8,379 nucleotides of DNA from Candidatus Fischerbacteria bacterium RBG_13_37_8 (GTDB lineage: Bacteria > Acidobacteriota > HRBIN11 > MFGW01): contig MFGW01000109.1 of the NCBI GenBank assembly GCA_001780385.1, positions 1,027 to 9,405 on the forward strand, in the 5' to 3' direction. The translations under genes and the position numbers were made by a program. Below the pieces are notes generated by a model. That model was not told where the DNA came from. It searched no databases and saw only the letters and a list, made by a program, of their open reading frames with translations. Shown here in pieces: positions 1 to 5,625 of this stretch (the first letter of the stretch is position 1; each line of letters starts with the position of its first letter).

Positions 1-464
1 CCCATTTCGATATTACTAACTGCATCCGGATGTAAATCAATAACCGGGTCCGCGAATCGCTTAACAATTAGATAGAGAAGATTTGATTTATCAAGCCTGC
101 TGATTTGATCATGAAAATTGAAATACTGAATGATCTCGTGTGCGTCCTTAGAAAAGCCGTTGATGAAGCTTTGCAGGTTAATAGCTATTTTATCCGGATC
201 ATCGAGCAGCTTCTTGAATGTATAATTACTGCTATTGTAAAACTTAAAGCTAGTAATTTTTTCAATGATCGGATCCTTATTTTCTACCGTTAGCTCCTTA
301 ATTTTAGCCAGCACCTTTTCTTTGCTTGGCTCCAGTACAGCATCCATTCGTCGCATAACGGTAAGTGGAAGAATAACCTGCCCGTATTCATGCTGTTTAT
401 AAACACCACGAAGCAGATCCGCAATGCTCCAAACAAAATTAACCTTCTCTTGAAAATTAATCAT
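1..464 (-). CDS. hsdM: Type I restriction-modification methyltransferase subunit HsdM, N-terminal part (cut by left window edge)
   Basis: HsdM is the SAM-dependent adenine methyltransferase subunit of type I restriction-modification complexes, working with HsdS (specificity) and HsdR (restriction). Reading leftward from the ATG at 464-462 gives 154 uninterrupted codons to the edge. The product has the family's N-terminal helical domain: a start like MINFQEKVNFVWSIADLLRG, then YKQHEYGQVILPLTVMRRMD, and further on a segment ending DAVSNIEMG, the conserved stretch before the catalytic domain. The SAM-binding motif and the NPPF/Y motif would lie beyond the window. The start is fixed by AAGGAG (complement of 472-477), 7 bases upstream, and by a good promoter at 519-547. 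The gene is divergent from the ATPase operon. Its base composition is visibly higher in GC than that of the next genes. No hsdS or hsdR is visible here; they would be expected to the left. Confidence 0.93.
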   Translation of the reverse strand, partial: MINFQEKVNFVWSIADLLRGVYKQHEYGQVILPLTVMRRMDAVLEPSKEKVLAKIKELTVENKDPIIEKITSFKFYNSSNYTFKKLLDDPDKIAINLQSFINGFSKDAHEIIQYFNFHDQISRLDKSNLLYLIVKRFADPVIDLHPDAVSNIEM

Positions 465-518
465 AACAGCGCTCCTTATATTCTATCAATCAATGCCTCA
501 GTCTTCATTATAAAATCT

Positions 519-547
519 ATTCTAATGCAAATATAGTACTATTTCAA
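519..547 (-). promoter_or_regulatory. Predicted sigma70-type promoter of hsdM
   Basis: On the minus strand, TTGAAA (complement of 542-547) is followed after 17 bases by TAGAAT (complement of 519-524). Both boxes and the spacing are close to the sigma70 consensus. Transcription would start near 512, leaving a leader of about 48 bases before the hsdM ATG. This is a prediction from sequence only. Confidence 0.6.
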
Positions 548-588
548 TAGAGAAAATTTGCTGCAATTTGCAAATAGATTGAATTGCA
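526..588. repeat. Cluster of TGCAAATA / TTGCA words between divergent promoters (possible operator)
   Basis: The divergent intergenic region holds two direct copies of TGCAAATA (526-533 and 569-576), 43 bases apart, about four helical turns. It also holds two small inverted repeats: ATTTGC 556-561 with GCAAAT 570-575, and TGCAATT 562-568 with AATTGCA 582-588. One direct copy lies in the spacer of the hsdM promoter; the other overlaps the predicted -35 box of the rightward promoter. Such an arrangement could bind one regulator acting on both transcripts, but AT-rich DNA produces such words by chance. Confidence 0.35.
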
Positions 589-596
589 TATATATA
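568..596 (+). promoter_or_regulatory. Predicted promoter of the ATPase/TOPRIM operon
   Basis: TTGCAA (568-573) and TATATA (591-596) are separated by 17 bases, placing a start site near 603 and a leader of about 26 bases before the ATG at 629. The -35 box lies inside the TGCAAATA/inverted-repeat cluster, so this promoter may be repressible. There is no strong Shine-Dalgarno before 629. Confidence 0.45.
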
Positions 597-628
597 AGTG
601 CTAAAATTAATCTCTGATAGAAATTAAA

Positions 629-1870
629 ATGAAAACAAAGATTGAAAAAATATGGATAGAGAATTATCGAGGCATTCGAAATGGATTTATCGATCAGTTG
701 CAGGATATTAATATTTTTGTAGGACGCAATGGTTCAGGAAAATCTACAATTTTAGAAGCAATATTTCTTGCGAGTCATAATTTTAAAAATACACCCGAAC
801 CTGATATTTATAATTTTAAAGATGGATCTAAAGCTACGACCGAGGATAAACAGGAAGCAAAAATTACAAAACTTGAGGTAATTGCTAATAAGCGTAATTT
901 AATAGCGCGACCCGTTGCTGTTATGAATCAACATGGTTCACGAACTTATTCTTTTTTTGGGCTGGATGATAAAGATTGGTGGTTTAAAGGAAAAAATATA
1001 GAGGAAATAAATTTGCGCTTTAAGATGAAGGGATTAAAATTCATAGCTCCTGCAACTTTTTTTATTAAGGACGAAGATGCTAAAATTAATTTTAAATATC
1101 AGCAAGGCGACATATATGAAATACCGGAATCACTCTATAGAAAAGCATATGAAAAACATCATGTTGGAGATATAGATTTGCAATCAAAAGTTGAAGGGAA
1201 AATTTATGATGATGATACACATGTACAAATTCTAATAAAAGGGAAGCAATCGGAATTAAAATCTTTTCCGCCGGTCACTGAATATGATTCATTTTTTTCA
1301 AATATCATCTATGCTGACTCTAGTGTAATGCTTATGAAAAGCATTGAGCACAATTTGTGGGAATATATTCTTTCTAGCGGGAAAAAGAAAAGTATAATAA
1401 GTCTTTTTAACAAAACATATCCGTTGCAAATAAATGACATTGATTACTCACCCAAAGGTTTCTATGTAACGCTTCAAGATGAAGGATATGGCATTTATTT
1501 AGATAATTTGGGAGCAGGAATGCGTATTGGATTAAGGCTAATAATACTGCTTTCTTTATTTAAAGATACCGCGGTGCTACTTGAAGAATTTGATGCTTAT
1601 GAGCATGCTGAAAGTTTAAAACAAATCATCGATATTATTTTTCAGACAAGCAAAGAAAATAACCTGCAATTTTTTATTACCACACATCGCATGGAAAGCC
1701 TACGAGCATTTCTTGAAATGTATCAAGATTATCCAGAGATAAACGGAATTATAGCGGGCACTATTCTTAAAGAAGATGGAGAATTTAGTTGCAAGCCCAT
1801 GCCTTTTAGTTATGCAGACCACCTCACTAAGGGCGGATTAGATATACGGGATATAGAAGATTATGCATAA
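629..1870 (+). CDS. OLD/AAA15-family ABC-type ATPase, sensor subunit of a split OLD-like defence system
   Basis: A 413-residue SMC/ABC-type ATPase. The N-terminus (KIEKIWIENYRGIRNGF) is the usual first strand of the AAA_15/OLD class. Walker A is GRNGSGKST at residues 32-40, with the following LEAI helix. A signature-like LGAGMR lies at 294-299, Walker B is AVLLEEFD at 315-322 with the E319/E320 pair, and the H-loop is TTHR at 351-354. The middle (about 50-290) is the variable insertion that in this class serves dimerisation or sensing. There is no C-terminal TOPRIM domain, unlike one-piece OLD nucleases of about 600 residues; the next gene supplies it, with an 8-base overlap that implies coupled translation. 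By analogy with PARIS AriA or AbiLi, the ATPase would detect a phage trigger and control the partner nuclease. The family call is firm; assignment to a named system is not. No strong Shine-Dalgarno is seen. Confidence 0.88.
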   Translation: MKTKIEKIWIENYRGIRNGFIDQLQDINIFVGRNGSGKSTILEAIFLASHNFKNTPEPDIYNFKDGSKATTEDKQEAKITKLEVIANKRNLIARPVAVMNQHGSRTYSFFGLDDKDWWFKGKNIEEINLRFKMKGLKFIAPATFFIKDEDAKINFKYQQGDIYEIPESLYRKAYEKHHVGDIDLQSKVEGKIYDDDTHVQILIKGKQSELKSFPPVTEYDSFFSNIIYADSSVMLMKSIEHNLWEYILSSGKKKSIISLFNKTYPLQINDIDYSPKGFYVTLQDEGYGIYLDNLGAGMRIGLRLIILLSLFKDTAVLLEEFDAYEHAESLKQIIDIIFQTSKENNLQFFITTHRMESLRAFLEMYQDYPEINGIIAGTILKEDGEFSCKPMPFSYADHLTKGGLDIRDIEDYA

Positions 1871-2555
1871 ATTGATAATTATTGTTGAGGGAGACGTTGA
1901 CAAGGTAATATTCGCTGAACTGCTAAAAATATTGAAATATAATCAATATCAAATATTGATTGGAAGTGAAGGAGTAGAGGATCCATCAGCAAAAGGTAGG
2001 GATGCAGTTATAAATTCTCTAAAGGATCATATTAATAATAAGATATTCCGAGATATTTACCTTGCTCTTGATTTGGATAATAAAAGCGAAAAACAATTAT
2101 TCACTTATGTTGAGAAAAGATGCAGTGGTATCATGCATCCAGTTGCCGCAGGTTCTTATCAAGCAGGAGAGACAAGAATAAGAATTATCCCGATAGGATT
2201 ACGGAATGATAAAACATTAAAAAAATGGAGCATAAGCAAAAATCAAGCAGAAGACTATCTATTCAAATTGATACTCGAAAAAGATATTTTTAATCATTTA
2301 CACAAAAAGTTTCCTGCTTGCATCAAGAAGAATTTAAATTATGAGAAAGCTTTATACAAGATGAAAGAGATGCAGAATCTCCTGAGCAAACAAAATTTAA
2401 TTGCTGATAATTCAAAAATCTATTTAGAGTTTTTCGCTGCTATAAGCGCATGGATAGTCTCTCCTGCTACTTTGACAAAAAAGATATTCGCTCACTGCTC
2501 CGATGAATTGATCAGAACCACCTTTCAAAATATATTAAGTCGTCTTAATGATTGA
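1863..2555 (+). CDS. Stand-alone TOPRIM-domain protein, probable nuclease partner of the upstream ATPase
   Basis: A 230-residue protein whose first half looks like a TOPRIM fold. Strand 1 is followed by the metal-binding glutamate motif IIVEGDVDKVIF (E9), and the DxD motif is LALDLDN (D70, D72). A further acidic AEDYLF (129-134) resembles the conserved acidic patch seen after TOPRIM in OLD-like and DUF3226/DUF4435 proteins. The C-terminal half is mostly helical and unrecognised. TOPRIM proteins of this kind cut DNA or RNA with divalent metal; beside an AAA15 ATPase they act as the toxic effector (AriB in PARIS, a tRNA nuclease; AbiLii/RloB-like proteins). The ATG lies inside the last codons of the ATPase gene, so the two are co-translated. 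Substrate is unknown. The gene ends in TGA, with 125 bases before the next gene. Confidence 0.75.
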   Translation: MHKLIIIVEGDVDKVIFAELLKILKYNQYQILIGSEGVEDPSAKGRDAVINSLKDHINNKIFRDIYLALDLDNKSEKQLFTYVEKRCSGIMHPVAAGSYQAGETRIRIIPIGLRNDKTLKKWSISKNQAEDYLFKLILEKDIFNHLHKKFPACIKKNLNYEKALYKMKEMQNLLSKQNLIADNSKIYLEFFAAISAWIVSPATLTKKIFAHCSDELIRTTFQNILSRLND

Positions 2556-2559
2556 TCAT

Positions 2560-2647
2560 AATATTTCATATGACCTTTTTCTGTAGCTCTTCTTGTAATA
2601 ATGTTATGATTAAGATAGAGTTGAACATATTGATGGCATGAAATATT
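2560..2647. repeat. Perfect 10-base inverted repeat spanning the intergenic region
   Basis: AATATTTCAT (2560-2569) and ATGAAATATT (2638-2647) are exact inverted copies 68 bases apart, one just after the TOPRIM stop and one overlapping the predicted -10 box of the TIR gene. It could be a pair of operator half-sites or chance in AT-rich DNA. It is not a terminator: the loop is too long and no U-tract follows. Confidence 0.3.
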
Positions 2648-2649
2648 GT
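2621..2649 (+). promoter_or_regulatory. Predicted promoter of the TIR-ankyrin gene
   Basis: TTGAAC (2621-2626) and TATTGT (2644-2649) have 17-base spacing, giving a start near 2656 and a short leader before the ATG at 2681. A weak AGAG (2671-2674) lies 6 bases before the ATG and is the best ribosome-binding site. The separate promoter suggests the TIR gene can be expressed apart from the ATPase/TOPRIM pair. Confidence 0.35.
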
Positions 2650-2680
2650 TTGATTACGCGCGATTTTTGTAGAGTTTTAA

Positions 2681-4648
2681 ATGATTGATATCAGTGACAA
2701 AATTGAAATATTTTATTCTTATTCATCCAAGGATGAAAAATACAGAATAATGATTGAGAAACAGTTGAAAATTCTTGAACGACAAGGATTAATCAGCAGT
2801 TGGCATTTTAGAAAAATTACTGCCGGAAAAGATTGGGGAAGAGAAATTAATCAGCACATCAATTCTGCTCATATTATTCTATTACTGATCAGCGCTGATT
2901 TCTTATCATCTGATTATTGTATTGATAAAGAAATGAATCGCGCTTTTGAAAGGTACGATGCAGATGAGTGTTTAATAATACCGATAATTTTAAGACCATG
3001 TTTATGGGACAAGGTCCCTCGTTTAGAAAAACTAGAAGTTTTGCCTTCGGATAAAAAAGCAGTAAGCAAATGGGCTAATAAAGATGATGCATATGCAAAT
3101 GTGGCTCAAAGAATATCTGAAACAATTGACGATTTGAAAAAGGGAAATAAAAAAGATGAAACAAATGAAGTGAGCAATTTGGTAAAATTAGCAAAATCTG
3201 ATAAAAAAGAAAGGATATTACAATTATTAGAACAGGGATTAAATATTAATGCACAAGGAGAGGATGGCGCTACTGCAGTTAGCATTTTAGCATGCACAAA
3301 TTTTATTGATGCTCTAAAAATTCTAATTTCATGTGGCGCTGATTTAAATATTCCAGATAATGAAGGAATAAGTGCTTTAATACATGCTACAATTAATAAA
3401 AATAATGAAGTTATCAATCTGCTAGTTAATAATGGAGCTAATGTTAATGCAATAAGAAATGACGGAAAGAATGCACTTATTATCTTCGCAGAACAAGGAG
3501 ACATTGAATCTGTTCAATTTTTGCTCGATTCTGGTTCTGATCCTTCTATAATAGATTCAAATGGATGGAATGCTTATGAATATGCGAAAGCGGGAGGTTT
3601 TAATACTATAGTAAATACAATAATTGATCAAATGACTTTTAAAGCAATCGGCGAGCTATTTTTTGATCGAAAAGATGTTCATTTATACTTTGATCAATCT
3701 GAAATTATTGGAAGACTAACTAAGCAAGGATTGCAAGAAGCAGAAATAATTGAATCACTAAAAGCATTAGAAGAAAAAGGTCATATAAATTATCAAAGGA
3801 ATCTTGGATATAAGCCCGAAAATGAAATAATCTTAAAATATTATCAACTTTATTTTCAGAAAAATTTTAATGAGCTTTATTGTGAGGTCGCTGAAAGATT
3901 GCTTGAGCATTTTTCCATAAAACCTGGAGAGCAGCTTAATGCATCATCTTTCAAAGGGGATGATTTCCGGCATCAATTGATTGGCCTATTATTTGAATAT
4001 TTTAAACGGGGAAATTATATTGAAATAGCTATTGAAACAGGATTTGGTCATTCTGCACTTTCTTTAACCTCTAGTGGATTAAGATATTTCGAAGAAATAA
4101 GAGATAAATATTCCATGATCGTTCCTGAAAAATATTCTGCTAAGTCATCATCCCTAAGCATTATTGAGAAAGAAATTCTCTCATGGATTTATAATAAATA
4201 TAGAGAAAATAATAAATGGCCTGAAACAGGTACTCTTGAAGGGAAATTCTTGGATTACAGCAAAGAGCTGGATAAATTGCAGGATGAAAAATACTGGCGT
4301 GATGCATGGAATTGTGCAAGATTAACTTTAAAAAGTCTTGCTCTTTTTGATGATACAAAGGAAGAAATAAATTTAGTTCAGAAGACGCTTGATTGCATAG
4401 ATAAGCTTTTGCGTGAAAAAGGGACAAGAGCGAGAATCTCTTCGAACGATATGAAAGCATGTCTTTCCGTAAATATCGATGAACTTGAAAAAGGGCTATC
4501 TTGGATGTATTTCTATGGGATTATAGATAACCAACGAGGAGAAGGAAAATATACTCCAAATGGCAAAATAGATGATTTCATTATAAATCGAAAGGAATTT
4601 AATGAAGGACGCACAACAGAAATGATAATAGCTAATTTAGATAAATAG
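2681..4648 (+). CDS. TIR domain - ankyrin repeat - winged-helix-like defence protein (frame continues beyond its TAG stop)
   Basis: Residues 1-150 form a bacterial TIR domain: strand A IEIFYSYSSKDE, the WHFRKITAGKDW loop, ILLLISADFLSSDYC, then IDKEMNRA with E84 as the likely catalytic glutamate, and IPIILRPCLW. Bacterial TIRs of this type hydrolyse NAD+ or make cyclic ADP-ribose signals. Residues about 160-315 contain four to five ankyrin repeats, with cores such as GADLNIPDNEGISALIHA and GANVNAIRNDGKNALIIFA, probably the sensing or regulatory part. Residues about 320-640 look like several winged-helix units (for example IIGRLTKQGL...LEEKGHI, LTSSGLRYFEEI, and a last one at about 570-630 ending DNQRGEGKYTPNG). 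No transmembrane segment is seen. The gene stops at TAG 4646-4648, but the same frame is open to 5509 and encodes a nucleosidase domain, so this may be the front part of a 942-codon gene. Domain calls are firm for TIR and ankyrin, tentative for winged helices. Confidence 0.87.
   Translation: MIDISDKIEIFYSYSSKDEKYRIMIEKQLKILERQGLISSWHFRKITAGKDWGREINQHINSAHIILLLISADFLSSDYCIDKEMNRAFERYDADECLIIPIILRPCLWDKVPRLEKLEVLPSDKKAVSKWANKDDAYANVAQRISETIDDLKKGNKKDETNEVSNLVKLAKSDKKERILQLLEQGLNINAQGEDGATAVSILACTNFIDALKILISCGADLNIPDNEGISALIHATINKNNEVINLLVNNGANVNAIRNDGKNALIIFAEQGDIESVQFLLDSGSDPSIIDSNGWNAYEYAKAGGFNTIVNTIIDQMTFKAIGELFFDRKDVHLYFDQSEIIGRLTKQGLQEAEIIESLKALEEKGHINYQRNLGYKPENEIILKYYQLYFQKNFNELYCEVAERLLEHFSIKPGEQLNASSFKGDDFRHQLIGLLFEYFKRGNYIEIAIETGFGHSALSLTSSGLRYFEEIRDKYSMIVPEKYSAKSSSLSIIEKEILSWIYNKYRENNKWPETGTLEGKFLDYSKELDKLQDEKYWRDAWNCARLTLKSLALFDDTKEEINLVQKTLDCIDKLLREKGTRARISSNDMKACLSVNIDELEKGLSWMYFYGIIDNQRGEGKYTPNGKIDDFIINRKEFNEGRTTEMIIANLDK
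4646..4648 (+). other. In-frame amber codon separating the TIR-ankyrin and nucleosidase segments
   Basis: The context is GAT AAA TAG CCT GAT. Codons after it remain open in the same frame for 286 residues to TAA at 5507-5509. The stretch between (PDKSAQNHNDKKEIIQ, then about 9 more residues) is a polar linker leading straight into the phosphorylase first strand. A single C-to-T change from CAG (Gln) would create this TAG. The base after it is C, a weak-termination context in E. coli. The other gene stops visible in the window are TAA or TGA. Nonsense mutation, readthrough and sequencing error all remain possible. Confidence 0.8.
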
Positions 4649-4744
4649 CCTGATAAATCAGCTCAGAACCATAATGATAAAAAAGAAATAATCCAAGAAA
4701 ATATTGAAAATGCTTGCCATGTAGATGTAGTAATCTTTACTCTC

Positions 4745-5509
4745 TTGACAGCAGAATTTGAGGCAATGAAAGTGCATATAATTTCGCCAATAACTCTTAC
4801 TGAATCTCTACCTGCTAAAAAAGGTAGAATAAGCGATAAGACCATAATTTGCGTAAAAGGCATAAAAGGTGAAAAACAGACTTCAGCAATAATTCAAAAA
4901 TTCTCTGCCAAATATTCTCCAAGATGGAATATTATTTGTGGAATAGCAGGAAGTATTACCAAGCATAGAGGCGATATTGTAATTGCTAAGTGGGTATATG
5001 ATCTTGATTATGGGAAAATTGACGATAATGGAAAATTTATTCACAGATCGGAAAATGATGGAGGACCTGATGTGCGGCTTCTTAGCTACTGCGAATTGCT
5101 TGCTGAAGCTAAAAATCAAGACTGGAAGCAAACTATCAAAGCTAAACGCCCTGATAATGAATCAATATTGAGAACAGAAGCGCATATAGGTTATATCGCT
5201 TCAAGTGATAAGTTGGTTGATAACATTGATGAGTCATTTATTGAGGTTCTTATTAAAACTTTACCAGAAATAGATGCTTTTGAAATGGAAGGTAGTGGTG
5301 CAGGCATTGCTATAAGGCTTATCCAATCGGAGTGGATGATAGGGCATATTGTGATAAGAGGGATATCAGATATACCAGAGTCAAATAAAACAACGAAAAA
5401 CGAATTTCAAGATAACGGAAGCGCCCAAAGAAAGATATGGAAAGCATATGCTGCGGCTGCGGTAGCAGCATTTGTTGCAGCATTAATAAATCGACTGCCA
5501 AAAAAATAA
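4745..5509 (+). CDS. Nucleoside phosphorylase/nucleosidase-domain effector, probably the C-terminal part of the TIR-ankyrin gene
   Basis: The product belongs to the purine nucleoside phosphorylase / MTA-SAH nucleosidase superfamily in the form found in defence proteins. Counting from the TTG at 4745, visible motifs are CGIAGS (65-70), GDIVIAKWVYD (76-86), IGYIASSDKLV (148-158), FEMEGSGAG (179-187) with the substrate-binding E-M-E, and VIRGISD (203-209) with the catalytic aspartate D209, then an alanine-rich last helix (235-247). Members in Detocs, CBASS and Avs systems cleave ATP at the N-glycosidic bond. The start is doubtful: the fold's first strand, VDVVIFTLLTAEF, begins at 4721, upstream of this TTG. 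No ATG, GTG or TTG lies in frame between TAG 4648 and 4745, and no Shine-Dalgarno precedes it. The coding stretch therefore really runs from 4649 as a continuation of the TIR gene. If it is not read through, the domain is probably not made in functional form. ATP as substrate is inferred from family context only. Confidence 0.8.
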   Translation: MTAEFEAMKVHIISPITLTESLPAKKGRISDKTIICVKGIKGEKQTSAIIQKFSAKYSPRWNIICGIAGSITKHRGDIVIAKWVYDLDYGKIDDNGKFIHRSENDGGPDVRLLSYCELLAEAKNQDWKQTIKAKRPDNESILRTEAHIGYIASSDKLVDNIDESFIEVLIKTLPEIDAFEMEGSGAGIAIRLIQSEWMIGHIVIRGISDIPESNKTTKNEFQDNGSAQRKIWKAYAAAAVAAFVAALINRLPKK

Positions 5510-5556
5510 GCTTAAAGTGGAAATTGAATTTTAATCAAAAAATTTGAGGAAATAAA

Positions 5557-5625
5557 ATGAGATATAAGCTGAATGCATATAGTGGGCGCTTAAAGCTTTT
5601 TTATGGGAATGAGGGAGTGAAATAA
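5557..5625 (+). CDS. 22-residue peptide ORF translationally coupled to the membrane protein gene
   Basis: ATG at 5557 has a good Shine-Dalgarno, GAGGA (5546-5550), 6 bases upstream. The 22 codons encode a basic peptide starting MRYKLNAYSG and ending YGNEGVK. The stop TAA (5623-5625) overlaps the ATG of the next gene (5625-5627) as TAATG, typical of translational coupling, and the peptide's own codons contain the GAGGGAG site for the downstream gene. It may be a leader that controls translation of the membrane protein, a small functional peptide, or an unselected ORF. No hydrophobic segment or known motif is visible. Confidence 0.4.
   Translation: MRYKLNAYSGRLKLFYGNEGVK
5611..5617 (+). promoter_or_regulatory. 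Ribosome binding site fixing the start of the membrane protein
   Basis: GAGGGAG lies 7 bases before the ATG at 5625 and supports that start over the later Met codon (residue 22, MQLRAV) just before the first membrane segment. The site lies inside the 22-codon ORF, so ribosomes translating that ORF would pass over it. Confidence 0.6.

Noticed and set aside
105..293. Plus-strand 62-codon ORF near the left edge
   Set aside because: It lies entirely antisense to hsdM, which has clear family motifs on the other strand.
3106..3504. Minus-strand ORF of 132 codons
   Set aside because: Shadow of the ankyrin region of the TIR gene; composition typical of an antisense frame.
4161..4460. Minus-strand ORF of 99 codons
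   Set aside because: Antisense to the C-terminal part of the TIR-ankyrin gene; no motif and no ribosome-binding site noted.
4663..5501. Several short ORFs on both strands inside the nucleosidase segment
   Set aside because: All overlap the frame that carries the phosphorylase motifs; none has recognisable domains.
4646..5509. Genome-wide reassignment of TAG to a sense codon
   Set aside because: No other in-frame TAG interrupts a confident gene here, so one site does not support recoding, though no other gene end visible in the window uses TAG as stop.
5591..5605. Terminator-like AAAGCTTT followed by T's before the membrane gene
   Set aside because: The palindrome has no loop and lies inside the 22-codon ORF, so it cannot form a proper terminator hairpin.
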